Below, in pieces: positions 50,508 to 58,288 of a stretch of DNA of 64,000 bases (within the stretch, counting starts at the first letter, position 1; each line of letters starts with the position of its first letter). The stretch covers positions 930,001 through 994,000 of the forward strand of contig NZ_CP131039.1 of NCBI RefSeq assembly GCF_030657335.1. The letters run 5' to 3'. The stretch is from Croceibacterium aestuarii (lineage in GTDB: Bacteria; Pseudomonadota; Alphaproteobacteria; Sphingomonadales; Sphingomonadaceae). Made by a program: the position numbers and the translations under genes. The notes beneath the pieces are model-generated. The model was given only the letters and a program-made list of their open reading frames with translations. It made no database searches and had not been told where the DNA came from.

Positions 50508-51440
50508 ATGTCTGTCAAAGTCTTCATTTCATATTCTCACGCGGATGACGATCTGCTCGACAGGTTGCACAAGCATCTCGCGCAACTGCGCCGCGATGGA
50601 ACGATAATCGCGTGGTATGACCGGGAAATCACGGCTGGACGTCGATTGGACGATACGATTGGCACCGAACTAGAAGATGCTGATATCTTTCTCGCGTGCG
50701 CTAGTCCCGATTGGATCGACTCGAACTATGCATATGAAACGGAATTCAAGCGGGCCCTTGAAAAAGAAATCCAGGGCACAGCGGTCATTGTGCCCGTCAT
50801 CTTCAAGCCGTGCGATTGGCTATCAACACCACTTCAGCAATTCAGAGCTTTGCCGAAGGATGGAAAGCCTATCACTGAATTCACTAATCAAGATGTCGCG
50901 CTTCTGGATGTCGTCACCGGGCTAAGGGCACTCGCCAGACAGCGATCCACGACTGAATATAAGGGTCAAGCCGATGTTGCCCAAGTGGAGCGCCCTGTTT
51001 CTAGATACCGGGTTCAGCGCGAATTTGATGAATTGGACAAACGCGACTTCGTAGAGACCGCGTTCAAGGAAATGTATCGCTTCTTTGAGGCGTCTGTCGC
51101 TGAACTAAATTCGATTGAGGAAATCGAATGTCGTTTGTCGCCACTTGAGAGTGACTACTTCTCCTGCACGGTCATCAATCGAGGTGTGAAAAGAGGATTC
51201 GAAACTGTGCATGTACGCAAAGGCGGAACTTGGGGCGCTATCGATCTCCTCTTCGGCGAGCATAACCAATCTAATACATCAAACGGGGGCTTTAGTGTGG
51301 TAGCCGACAACTACCAGCTAGCCCTTTCGCCATTGATGTTTCAATTCGGCGGCCGCGAGGAAGATGTTTTGAATGCTAGGGACGCGGCCAAGATGGTGTG
51401 GGACAATTTACTTTCAAAAGTTGGCATCGAATATGCCTGA
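50508..51440 (+). CDS. TIR-domain protein with unknown C-terminal domain
   Basis: Protein of 310 residues. The N-terminal TIR domain (about 1-143) starts VFISYSHADDDL, has IAWYDREITAGRRLDD and DADIFLACASPDWIDS, and the YETEFKRAL helix with Glu79 at the place of the NADase catalytic glutamate. Residues about 165-310 form a separate domain rich in Glu and aromatic residues, with no motif I know. Bacterial TIR proteins often degrade NAD or make signalling nucleotides in anti-phage defence. The gene is AT-rich relative to its neighbours and flanked by unrelated housekeeping genes, which suggests acquisition. It overlaps a zinc-ribbon gene by 8 bases. Confidence 0.88.
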   Translation: MSVKVFISYSHADDDLLDRLHKHLAQLRRDGTIIAWYDREITAGRRLDDTIGTELEDADIFLACASPDWIDSNYAYETEFKRALEKEIQGTAVIVPVIFKPCDWLSTPLQQFRALPKDGKPITEFTNQDVALLDVVTGLRALARQRSTTEYKGQADVAQVERPVSRYRVQREFDELDKRDFVETAFKEMYRFFEASVAELNSIEEIECRLSPLESDYFSCTVINRGVKRGFETVHVRKGGTWGAIDLLFGEHNQSNTSNGGFSVVADNYQLALSPLMFQFGGREEDVLNARDAAKMVWDNLLSKVGIEYA

Positions 51441-51591
51441 GCCCGTGGGATTTAGGTGCGATGATTGCGGCTACGGATTCGTGGAAGCCGTCCTTACCGA
51501 TGGTGAGAAGTCCGAACTCAGGCGAACGAACCAAACTTGGTCTTCTCTCCGTTGCCCAAAGTGCGACAGCATTAAGCTCAGCCGAGTTTAG
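51433..51591 (+). CDS. Small zinc-ribbon protein overlapping the TIR gene
   Basis: Protein of 52 residues from ATG 51433, which lies within the last codons of the TIR gene. It has two CxxC knuckles (FRCDDCGYG and LRCPKCDS) 33 residues apart, a zinc-ribbon layout. The overlap and lack of a separate ribosome site suggest translational coupling to the TIR gene. It could be a regulator, sensor or partner of the TIR protein; this is inference. Confidence 0.68.
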   Translation: MPEPVGFRCDDCGYGFVEAVLTDGEKSELRRTNQTWSSLRCPKCDSIKLSRV

Positions 51592-51639
51592 CTGAGGTGA
51601 GATACTGAGGCCCCAAAGAAAGTCCTGGAGTTCGCGGAA

Positions 51640-52134
51640 ATGCGCCTGACCAGCAACGAAATTGATCTTCCGCTCTCAGCTTTCGAGATTACCGAGTTAC
51701 ACAGCAAGAGTAGCGTCTTCGGCCTCTTTCTCCCGTCGCGCTCAAGCGAATACCCTAGCATTGTCGATGGTCTAGATGGGCACCTAATTGTGGTACCACT
51801 TGAAGGGCCAAGAGCCTTCAAGAGGTTTCTTCTCCAGACGGGTGGACGCCTTGAAGGACTACTGTTCCCCGATATCAAATTCGCGGTGAATCTAGCGAGC
51901 CACGCAAATCCCAATTTGGAGGGGCAACGCGGAGACCTCACAATAATTGACGGCAAGGTTCATCTGTCTACCACAGACGCGCGTAACGGCTGGGAAGATG
52001 TTGAACCTTTCCCCCTTCAGTCTCCTCCGAAGCTCGGATCCGATGTCCGAGCTCGGTTCCAACAATGGTCGCTCTTCATTGAACTTGGACGAGTTGAGAT
52101 AGAACTCTGGAAGACTGCGCCCAACTTGGAATGA
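51640..52134 (+). CDS. Hypothetical protein in the TIR island
   Basis: Soluble protein of 164 residues, beta-rich by appearance, with no signal peptide, Cys pair or known motif. It starts MRLTSNEIDLPLSAFEITEL. Its base composition matches the AT-rich TIR gene rather than the neighbouring chromosome. It lies 48 bases after the zinc-ribbon stop, on the same strand, so it may belong to the same unit. No function is proposed. Confidence 0.62.
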   Translation: MRLTSNEIDLPLSAFEITELHSKSSVFGLFLPSRSSEYPSIVDGLDGHLIVVPLEGPRAFKRFLLQTGGRLEGLLFPDIKFAVNLASHANPNLEGQRGDLTIIDGKVHLSTTDARNGWEDVEPFPLQSPPKLGSDVRARFQQWSLFIELGRVEIELWKTAPNLE

Positions 52135-52236
52135 AAGCGAAGTAATCTCACCGCCAATAGTCCGCCCGTTCCGCGCCGTCGAACCGGCCGGAGGTGAGGC
52201 AGGGATTGCGCTAACAGCTTACCAATCCCAGCATGC

Positions 52237-52443
52237 CTAATTGCGCCTCGTGGTAACGAGTTCGCGGTCGCAATCGACACACAACCCTTGGCCGCGAGTG
52301 AAGTCGCTGGTCGTTCCCAACGCCATCGTGACCCGGTTGGCCTGCTGGTGGCGAAGTGCCAGATGGTCGGCAACGCAGCTATCGCATATTTCGTCCGGCC
52401 TGCGCTTCGTGAGGTAGTCGTTCACGCGTTGTGCGATGATCAT
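52237..52443 (-). CDS. Small Cys-rich protein, probable zinc binding
   Basis: Protein of 68 residues with two CxxC motifs (ICDSCVADHL and LCVDCDRE), joined by an alpha-helical Gln/Arg-rich stretch ending in ALGTTSDFTRGQG. I recall this arrangement in short alphaproteobacterial proteins of unknown function. The start at 52443 follows AGGACAGG; an ATG six codons upstream is possible. It lies just downstream of the decayed winged-helix gene on the same strand. Confidence 0.65.
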   Translation of the reverse strand: MIIAQRVNDYLTKRRPDEICDSCVADHLALRHQQANRVTMALGTTSDFTRGQGLCVDCDRELVTTRRN

Positions 52444-52457
52444 CGTCCTGTCCTTCT

Positions 52458-52698
52458 TCAACCCACCAGTCGATACGCGCCGCGATCATCGATGAATTCG
52501 AGTACACCCTTCGCGTAACTAATGCAGTTCGCGGCTCAGCGTCTGTTGGGGCGTCTGACCCTGCGAGCCGGTTTCACTTACGATCCAGTCGAGCTTAGCG
52601 TCGACCAGCTCCTGCCGGGAGAATTCCGCGCTGCCGATGCTGGTGACGTGCTGCCGCACAGCATCTTCGACCACTTCGGACCAATCTCTGCCAGGCAT
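52458..52698 (-). pseudogene. Decayed winged-helix-like gene
   Basis: From ATG 52698 (GGAG nine bases upstream) a sensible 59-residue frame runs MPGRDWSEVVEDAVRQHV ... QTPQQTLSRELH and ends in a TAG at 52519-52521. Past a one-base shift, another frame continues GVLEFIDDRGAYRLVG to a stop at 52458. Together they look like SRELxxLREGVLEF-type winged-helix ends, as in DpnI-like C-terminal domains. A nonsense codon (CAG to TAG) plus a frameshift would explain the break. The small Cys-rich gene begins 15 bases later. Confidence 0.6.
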
Positions 52699-52735
52699 CG
52701 GTTCCATCTCCGTTGAACGCCGCCATCTTGCGGCA

Positions 52736-52924
52736 ATGGCGCAGCGCAGGGAAGAACCCAAAGTGCGGATGGTCTGCGAGGATTGCGGATCGGAGGAAGT
52801 CACTCGGGACGCGTGGGCCGAATGGAACGTCGACATGCAGCACTGGCAACTCGGCGCAGTGTTCGATTACGCCTATTGTCACCGCTGTCAGGCAAATGCT
52901 CACATTGAGGAGCGGCCGATCTAG
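52736..52924 (+). CDS. Small zinc-ribbon-like protein
   Basis: Protein of 62 residues with CEDCGSEEV near the N-terminus and YCHRCQANAH near the end. The middle (RDAWAEWNVDMQHWQLGAVFDYA) is Trp-rich. This resembles sphingomonad hypothetical zinc-ribbon proteins with WAEWD-type cores that I recall. It starts at 52736, divergent from the decayed gene. Its role is unknown; many such proteins sit in plasmid or accessory regions. Confidence 0.65.
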   Translation: MAQRREEPKVRMVCEDCGSEEVTRDAWAEWNVDMQHWQLGAVFDYAYCHRCQANAHIEERPI

Positions 52925-52961
52925 GCTGGTCCGGAAGGCAGCTTTTGCCCGTTACCCTTTT

Positions 52962-53031
52962 CGTCACTCCCGCGTAGGCGGGAGTCCAGGTCCGGCGTCT
53001 CGACTGGATTCCCGCCTTCGCGGGAATGACG
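52962..53031. repeat. Dispersed inverted repeat of the GCGGGAATGAC type
   Basis: The left arm CGTCACTCCCGCGTAGGCGGG...CCAG (52962-52988) is inverted against CTGGATTCCCGCC...AATGACG (53004-53031), each arm itself containing a small CCCGCC...GGCGGG hairpin. It looks like the widely scattered intergenic repeat built on CCCGCxTTCGCGGGAATGA found in many proteobacteria. It sits at the right edge of the AT-rich accessory region, so it may mark an insertion boundary. Confidence 0.8.
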
Positions 53032-53049
53032 AATTGGAGATGCCAAGCC

Positions 53050-53754
53050 CTAGCACCAGTCCCGCCGATACCCGCGCCATTCCTCGGCCAGCCCTTCGGC
53101 GACCAGCGTGCCGCCCAGACTCCGGCCTCCCCGAGTCACGATACGCAGCGCGCGGCCGTACTTGTCGCGCTCGCGCCCCGTTCCGTCGGCGTTCGCTGCG
53201 AGCGTGAACGGGCCGGCGTTGAGCAGGGCCAGGAAGCGCGTCGTCGCCTGCGCGCCGAGCGCGGCTTCGCGCGGGCAGCCGGGCGAACCCACCTCGGGCG
53301 CGTTGATGTCGGCCACGCGGATCTTCTCGCCTGCATACCAGAAGGTGTCGCCGTCGATCACGCAGTTGCCGCCCGCGCGGCCCCTGCCGTTGCACAGCCC
53401 GAAACGCGCTCTCTCGCGGTCCTGCCCCTGCGCGAACCCGGCGGGCGCAGGCGCGCGGGCCGGGGTGAGCTGCGCCAGATCGGGCTGCGCGGCGTCGAGC
53501 TCGGCCGGGCTGGTGTCCCACCCGCGCGGGCGCGGCGCCTCGCCGGTCACCGCCACCGTCACCGCGGGCAGGTCGGTCGGGCCCGCATCGCGCGACGGCC
53601 AGTCCCAGGCGAACACCGCGGTGAACACCGCCAGCGGTAGCATGATCATGATCGGCGAGAAGAGCGAGTGCCCGTCCTCCTTTCGCGGCGCAGCCGCGGG
53701 CGGCGCGTTGGCGACGACGCGCAGCGGAACGGCTTTGAACGGCTTGCGGGCCAT
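53050..53754 (-). CDS. Thermonuclease-family (SNase-like) protein, membrane-anchored
   Basis: Protein of 234 residues. One hydrophobic segment (about FSPIMIMLPLAVFTAVFA) anchors a nuclease domain: CVIDGDTFWYAGEKIRVADINAPEV, then GRERDKYGRALRIV and GGTLVAEGLAEEWRG. The catalytic Asp/Arg/Glu positions of staphylococcal nuclease (D in DGDTF, R in IRVADINAPE, E and R in RDKYGR) are present. The start is given at 53754; MGG at 53763 is possible. Such anchored nucleases are common in sphingomonads. Confidence 0.85.
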   Translation of the reverse strand: MARKPFKAVPLRVVANAPPAAAPRKEDGHSLFSPIMIMLPLAVFTAVFAWDWPSRDAGPTDLPAVTVAVTGEAPRPRGWDTSPAELDAAQPDLAQLTPARAPAPAGFAQGQDRERARFGLCNGRGRAGGNCVIDGDTFWYAGEKIRVADINAPEVGSPGCPREAALGAQATTRFLALLNAGPFTLAANADGTGRERDKYGRALRIVTRGGRSLGGTLVAEGLAEEWRGYRRDWC

Positions 53755-53790
53755 GCCGCCCATTCTGCACGCGCGTCCGTCACCGAACGA

Positions 53791-54201
53791 TTAAGCCCGG
53801 TTCGCGGCTCCCGGTCGGCGCACGGCCCACGGCATCAGCGCAAAGCCGACCTGTCCCGCCAGCCCCAGCAGCCCCGGCGTGCGCCCCAGCCCGGCCAGCC
53901 ACTCTCCGGCCGAGCCGCCCAGCGCCAGCGCCAGCAGCAGTTCGGCCGCCAGCAGCAGCGCGAAGGCCAGCGCGCCCATCGCCAGCGCCTCACGCGCGGC
54001 GGCGATGCCCTCGCGGCGGGTCAGCCAGCGCGCCGCCAGCCAGCTCGCGGCGAGCATGACCGGCAGTTCGAGCAGCACCGCCCCGGTCTCGCCCAGCAGC
54101 GGGGCCAGCAGCAGCACCCGCGCGGTTCCCAGCACGAAGCCGAGCGCGAAGATCGCGGCGAAGTAGAGCGCCGCGGCGCGGGCGATGCGCGGCCATGTCA
54201 T
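53791..54201 (-). CDS. Membrane protein of unknown function
   Basis: Protein of 136 residues, Ala/Leu-rich, with about four hydrophobic segments. It starts MTWPRIARAAALYFAAIFAL. The motif FVLGTARVLLLAPLLGE with a polar Gly/Arg pair in the first loop recurs in small alphaproteobacterial hypotheticals I recall. It lies 37 bases upstream of the thermonuclease gene on the same strand. Its function is unknown. Confidence 0.75.
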   Translation of the reverse strand: MTWPRIARAAALYFAAIFALGFVLGTARVLLLAPLLGETGAVLLELPVMLAASWLAARWLTRREGIAAAREALAMGALAFALLLAAELLLALALGGSAGEWLAGLGRTPGLLGLAGQVGFALMPWAVRRPGAANRA

Positions 54202-54293
54202 CGCGGCGCAGCCTATCACCGCGCGCCGCCTCGCGGGAGGGCGCGCATTTTGCATTTTCCTACACGCCCCGCCTGTGCCTAATACCCTCGGCC

Positions 54294-54755
54294 ATGAAAC
54301 ACTGGCCCACACCTTCGCCTCGCACCGCGCCGCCCACCCGCCGCCGCGTTCCGCTGTTCCATCCCGTGCCCGTCGGCCCGCGCCAGGACGGCTGGACCGT
54401 CCAGCGGCAGGCGTGGTTCATCGGCTGCCTGGCCGAGACCCGCTCGGTGATCGAGGCGTGCCGGCGCGTCGGGATGGGGCGCGAGAGCGCCTACCGGTTG
54501 CGCAAGCGGCCCGGCGCGGCGGGGTTTGCCGCCGCCTGGGACGCGGCGCTGGGAAAGCCGCACCAGAGTGTGGACTTGGCATCGGCGAAGTCCACAGGGC
54601 TCGGCGCGCGCTACCGCTTCGAGGCCGGGCTGATCCGCACGGTCATGGACCGCGGCCGCTATGCCGCAAGTGCCCGGAAAGAGGACGATAATGCCATGCT
54701 GCAGGTCCTCGCGCAGTGCGATCGCGGCGCGCGGCCGGCGGGCGGCGGCGGGTGA
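54294..54755 (+). CDS. Helix-turn-helix protein of unknown function
   Basis: Protein of 153 residues. Residues about 40-80 contain RQAWFIGCLAETRSVIEACRRVGMGRESAYRLRKRPGA, a helix-turn-helix like that of phage terminase small subunits and transposase-like DNA-binding modules. I recall this as a common sphingomonad hypothetical (AFIEALAET...ACRxVGMSxxSAYxLRRRPGA). No other phage gene is nearby. It may be a domesticated DNA-binding protein. The start is at 54294, with no strong ribosome site. Confidence 0.72.
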   Translation: MKHWPTPSPRTAPPTRRRVPLFHPVPVGPRQDGWTVQRQAWFIGCLAETRSVIEACRRVGMGRESAYRLRKRPGAAGFAAAWDAALGKPHQSVDLASAKSTGLGARYRFEAGLIRTVMDRGRYAASARKEDDNAMLQVLAQCDRGARPAGGGG

Positions 54756-54831
54756 AAGCCACACATTTCTCGCACCGCGTTTGCGGTCCATGTCGCGGGG
54801 AGCCTCCCCCGCGCCCGCGCGTTGTCCTGCC

Positions 54832-55068
54832 ATGCCTTCGACCGCGATACGCCGCTATGCCTATCGCCCCGACGCGGCGACGCTCGACGTCGAATTCGTC
54901 GGCGGGCGGACCTACCGCTATCACGCGGTGCCCGAACCGGTCGCGCGCGGGCTCGCCGGGGCGCGCTCGAAGGGCGGTTATTTCAACCGCTACTTGCGCG
55001 ACCGCTATGCTTTCGAGCACCTGCGCGGCGGCTGGGAGGCGCCGGACGAGGAAGCCGATCCGGCCTGA
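54832..55068 (+). CDS. KTSC-domain protein
   Basis: Protein of 78 residues that is nearly all a KTSC domain: TLDVEFVGGRTYRYHAVPEPVA, ARSKGGYFNRYLRDRYAFEHL. The domain is named for the motif around Lys-Thr-Ser-Cys; it occurs alone or with Lys-tRNA synthetases, and its function is unclear. Here the stretch SKGGYFN replaces the usual SKGSYFN variant. The start is at 54832. Confidence 0.85.
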   Translation: MPSTAIRRYAYRPDAATLDVEFVGGRTYRYHAVPEPVARGLAGARSKGGYFNRYLRDRYAFEHLRGGWEAPDEEADPA

Positions 55069-55170
55069 TCTGCGCCGCCGGCGGCGCGGCTGGCGGAGCG
55101 AGAGAGTGAGGGAGAGGGAACCCGCCGGCCGCTCCGGCGTCGCCTGAGTGAAAGCCAAGAGGAGGATACG

Positions 55171-55317
55171 ATGAATCCCGTCACCCGCGCCGACCGCGAG
55201 CGCGAGCTCGAAGCGCTGCTCGCCGAGATCAAGGCCCACCCCGAACGCGACATGAGCGCCGAGCGCGAGCGCGCCGCAGTGCTCCGGCGCACCCTCGACG
55301 CCGGTCACGACGCCTGA
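55171..55317 (+). CDS. Small charged helical protein (48 residues)
   Basis: ATG 55171 has a strong ribosome site (AAGAGGAGG) and opens a 48-residue frame rich in Arg, Glu and Ala: begins MNPVTRADRERELEALLAEI, ends LDAGHDA. Likely one or two helices. It is too short to name. The strong ribosome site and lack of an overlapping gene support it. Confidence 0.6.
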   Translation: MNPVTRADRERELEALLAEIKAHPERDMSAERERAAVLRRTLDAGHDA

Positions 55318-55371
55318 ACCGGGGGGCGTGCGCGAACCTCGCCTTAACCGGTTGCCGCTAGGGCTGGGGCC

Positions 55372-55587
55372 ATGTTCAACAAGTACCAGAACATGTTCCG
55401 CAGCCGCTGGAAGGCGCTGTGGTGGGCGGCCGGGGTGTGCCTGACCGCCTATTGCACGGTTCCCTCGCAGGAGCAGACCGACGCGCAGGTCGCGGCGGCC
55501 GCGTCCGCGGCGCATCCCGCGCACGTCAATCCCTGGGCGCTCGACAAGAGCGCGCAGCGCCGCAGTCCGGGCGGGTCGGGCGGCTAG
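55372..55587 (+). CDS. Small membrane-anchored protein
   Basis: Protein of 71 residues: basic N-terminus (MFNKYQNMFRSRWK), one membrane helix (ALWWAAGVCLTAYCTV) and an Ala/Gln-rich tail. Its TAG stop overlaps the stop of the convergent minus-strand gene at 55584. The family is unknown. Confidence 0.6.
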   Translation: MFNKYQNMFRSRWKALWWAAGVCLTAYCTVPSQEQTDAQVAAAASAAHPAHVNPWALDKSAQRRSPGGSGG

Positions 55588-55742
55588 GGTAGGTCGCGCA
55601 GTTCGGTGCGGCGATCGCTGCCCGAACGGCGTTCGGCGCGGCGGCGCTCGGGATGGGTCACCGGCACCTGGCAGGTCCGGCGATCGGTGCCGGTGCGGCG
55701 GCCGACGTGCTCGTCCTCGGCAATGTGCGTCGTCGTGGCCAT
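55584..55742 (-). CDS. Small Arg-rich protein (52 residues)
   Basis: ATG at 55742 with ribosome site GGGAGG opens a 52-residue frame: begins MATTTHIAEDEHVGRRTGTD, then TCQVPVTHPERRRAERRSGSDRR. It is polar and very basic, probably disordered, with one Cys. It converges on the small membrane protein, sharing 4 bases at the stops. Confidence 0.6.
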   Translation of the reverse strand: MATTTHIAEDEHVGRRTGTDRRTCQVPVTHPERRRAERRSGSDRRTELRDLP

Positions 55743-56160
55743 CTCGGCCTCCCGGTCCCGCCCGCTGGTGCGCGCCCGTGCGGCGCGCCGGCCATCGGCC
55801 AGGTTCTCGCGCGCAGTTTAGACCGGCTCGGTTGTCATCGCGTTAACGCCGCTCGGCGGTGGGCACGGGCCCAACGAAAGAAGGGGCGGCAGCTTGCGCC
55901 GCCGCCCCTTGCGACCCTCGGAACCGGCCCTCAGGAGGGGAGGGAGGTCGCGGCCGGTCCGTGAGGGCTCCGTGATCGGGTGCTCTCGCAGGCAAGACGA
56001 AGCCGGTGCGATCTGGCTCCCGTGCTTGCGGCAGGCCGCGCCGCCCGCGCGGCGACCCGCCTGCGCCGGCAATTGCGCGCACACTTGTGCTAGGCAGGCC
56101 GGGACCGAGCCGCTACAGCCGCGCCCCACGAAACCGAGGGCTGCGAGAGGATTGGTGCAC
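55743..56160. other. Intergenic region ahead of argB; possible small RNA on minus strand
   Basis: No gene is convincing in these 418 bases. The sequence is GC-rich with several potential stems and holds a terminator-like hairpin at 55881-55910 oriented for a minus-strand transcript, although no protein-coding gene lies upstream of it on that strand. A structured small RNA spanning roughly 55880-56100 is possible; I could not match it to a known family (it has no SRP, RNase P or tmRNA hallmark). Confidence 0.35.
55881..55910 (-). terminator. Intrinsic terminator-like hairpin
   Basis: AAGGGGCGGC-(10)-GCCGCCCCTT is a perfect 10-base stem. On the minus strand it is followed by TCTTTCGTT, so it would end a minus-strand transcript starting between about 55950 and 56160. 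Confidence 0.65.
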
Positions 56161-57063
56161 GTGAGCGAGGACAGGCAGATGCTCGCCAAGGCCGAGACTC
56201 TGATCGAGGCGCTGCCCTATTTCCAGCGCTATTCGGGTCGTACTTTCGTCGTCAAGTACGGCGGCCACGCCATGGGCGATCCCGACGCGGCGCAGGATTT
56301 CGCGCAGGACATCGTGCTGCTCAAGGCGGTCGGCATCAATCCGGTGGTCGTCCACGGCGGCGGCCCGCAGATCGGCGCCATGCTGCGCAAGATGGGCGTG
56401 GAGAGCACCTTCGTCGACGGCTTGCGCGTGACCGACAAGCAGACCGCGGAGGTCGCCGAAATGGTCCTCTCGGGCGCGATCAACAAGGAAATCGTCGGCT
56501 GGCTGGCGCAGTCGGGAGGCAAGGCGCTGGGCATTTCCGGCAAGGACGGCGGGCTGGTCACCGCGCGCAAGGTCAGCCGCACGGCCAAGGATCCCGACAG
56601 CAACATCGAGCGGGTCGTCGACCTCGGTTTCGTCGGTGAGCCCGAGACGATCGACACGACGATCCTCGAAACCGCCAGCAAGGCCGGGATGATCCCGGTG
56701 GTCGCCCCGATCGCCGCGGGCGCAGACGGGCACACCTACAACATCAACGCCGATACGATGGCCGGCGCCATTGCCGCCGCGCTCGGCGCCGCCCGGCTGT
56801 TCCTGCTCACCGACGTGACCGGCGTGCTCGACAAGCAGGGCACGCTGCTGACCGATCTGACCCCGCGCGATATCGAGCAACTCAAGGCCGACGGGACGAT
56901 TAGCGGCGGGATGATCCCCAAGCTCGAGACTTGCGTGCATGCCGTCGAAGGCGGCTGCGAGGCGGCGGTCGTGCTCGACGGGCGCGTCGGCCACGCCATG
57001 CTGCTCGAATTCTTCACCAGCCGCGGCGCCGGTACGTTGATCCGCAAGGCCGCTAGCGCTTGA
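56161..57063 (+). CDS. argB: Acetylglutamate kinase
   Basis: Enzyme of 300 residues phosphorylating N-acetylglutamate in arginine synthesis. Motifs are [64 protein letters not shown] and [17 protein letters not shown]. The start is GTG 56161 (10 bases after GAGAGG); GTG 56155 and ATG 56179 are alternatives. No other arg gene is in the window. Confidence 0.96.
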   Translation: MSEDRQMLAKAETLIEALPYFQRYSGRTFVVKYGGHAMGDPDAAQDFAQDIVLLKAVGINPVVVHGGGPQIGAMLRKMGVESTFVDGLRVTDKQTAEVAEMVLSGAINKEIVGWLAQSGGKALGISGKDGGLVTARKVSRTAKDPDSNIERVVDLGFVGEPETIDTTILETASKAGMIPVVAPIAAGADGHTYNINADTMAGAIAAALGAARLFLLTDVTGVLDKQGTLLTDLTPRDIEQLKADGTISGGMIPKLETCVHAVEGGCEAAVVLDGRVGHAMLLEFFTSRGAGTLIRKAASA

Positions 57064-57119
57064 AGCCTGCCGCTGTCTTAGTCTAACGATACACCGGCAA
57101 TTCCACCGAAAGGCATCCG

Positions 57120-57398
57120 ATGTACGCGCTTATCCAGATCATCGCCCTCCTGACGAACATCGTCGTCATGCTGGTGATCGTGCAATTCGTCATTGGGCTG
57201 CTGTTTGCCTTCAACGTGGTCAATTCCTCGAACCAGTTCCTCGTCCAGGTCTATCGCTCTATCAATTCGCTGCTCGAACCGGTCCTCGGGCCGATCCGCC
57301 GGATCATGCCGGAAACCGGAGCGATCGACTTCTCGCCGCTGGTGCTGGTGCTTGGCCTGCAGATCCTGCTGATCGTGCTGCAGGGAATAGCCTACTGA
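57120..57398 (+). CDS. YggT-family membrane protein
   Basis: Protein of 92 residues with two membrane helices ([18 protein letters not shown] and [16 protein letters not shown]) flanking the conserved loop [28 protein letters not shown]. YggT proteins are linked to osmotic stress and cell division in some bacteria; the function is unknown here. It overlaps folD by one base (TGATG). Confidence 0.92.
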   Translation: MYALIQIIALLTNIVVMLVIVQFVIGLLFAFNVVNSSNQFLVQVYRSINSLLEPVLGPIRRIMPETGAIDFSPLVLVLGLQILLIVLQGIAY

Positions 57399-58288
57399 TG
57401 GGCGCAGGCCTGATCGACGGGAAGGCGTTCGCCGCCGGCCTGCGCGAGAAGGTCGCGAAACACGCCGCCGCATTCGAGGAGAAGGCGGGTCGCAAGGCGG
57501 GCCTCGCCGTGGTGCTGGTCGGCGAAGACCCCGCGAGCGAGGTCTATGTCCGTTCCAAGGGCAAGGCGACCGAGGCCGCCGGCATGAATTCGTGGGAACA
57601 TCGATTGCCCGCGGACACCGACGAAGCGACGCTGCTGGCCAAGGTGCGGGAACTCAACGCCGACCCGGCGGTCGACGGCATCCTCGTCCAGCTGCCTCTG
57701 CCCAGAGGGCTCGATGACCAGAAAGTCATCGACACGATCGATCCCGACAAGGACGTCGACGGCTTCCACATCGTCAACGCCGGCCGCCTCGCCGTGGGGC
57801 AGGAAGGGTTCGTCCCCTGCACGCCGCTTGGCTGCATGATGCTGCTCAAGGATACGCTCGGCGACATGTCCGGGCTCGAGGCGGTGGTGATCGGGCGTTC
57901 CAACATCGTCGGGCGGCCGATGGCGCGGCTGCTCGCCGACGCCAACTGCACGGTGACTGCGGCGCATAGTCGCACGCGCAACCTGCCCGAGGTCGTGCAC
58001 CGTGCCGACATCGTCGTTGCGGCGGTCGGTCAGCCGGAAATGGTCAAGGGCGACTGGATCAAGCCCGGGGCCACCGTGATCGACGTCGGCATCAACCGCG
58101 TCGGCGCAGTCGGCGAACTCAAGCGACTGGTCGGCGATGTCGATTTCTCATCGGTCAGCAAGGTGGCCGGGGCGATAACGCCGGTTCCCGGAGGGGTCGG
58201 GCCAATGACGATCGCCGTACTGCTGCGCAACACGCTCGTTTCGGCCTATCGCCGCGAAGGCCTCGACCTGCCGAAGGATGCCCTCTGA
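57398..58288 (+). CDS. folD: Methylenetetrahydrofolate dehydrogenase/cyclohydrolase
   Basis: Bifunctional enzyme of 296 residues interconverting methylene-, methenyl- and 10-formyl-tetrahydrofolate with NADP. Landmarks are [65 protein letters not shown] and [21 protein letters not shown]. The start overlaps the yggT stop. The following lipoprotein also overlaps by one base, so yggT-folD-lipoprotein-marC reads as one operon. Confidence 0.97.
   Translation: MGAGLIDGKAFAAGLREKVAKHAAAFEEKAGRKAGLAVVLVGEDPASEVYVRSKGKATEAAGMNSWEHRLPADTDEATLLAKVRELNADPAVDGILVQLPLPRGLDDQKVIDTIDPDKDVDGFHIVNAGRLAVGQEGFVPCTPLGCMMLLKDTLGDMSGLEAVVIGRSNIVGRPMARLLADANCTVTAAHSRTRNLPEVVHRADIVVAAVGQPEMVKGDWIKPGATVIDVGINRVGAVGELKRLVGDVDFSSVSKVAGAITPVPGGVGPMTIAVLLRNTLVSAYRREGLDLPKDAL

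Noticed and set aside
54294-54755. Prophage remnant suggested by terminase-small-like helix-turn-helix
   Set aside because: No capsid, portal, integrase or other phage gene nearby; the family is common in chromosomes of this group as far as I recall.
55881-56100. Possible SRP RNA, tmRNA or RNase P RNA
   Set aside because: None of their conserved core sequences is present; kept only as an unnamed small-RNA candidate.
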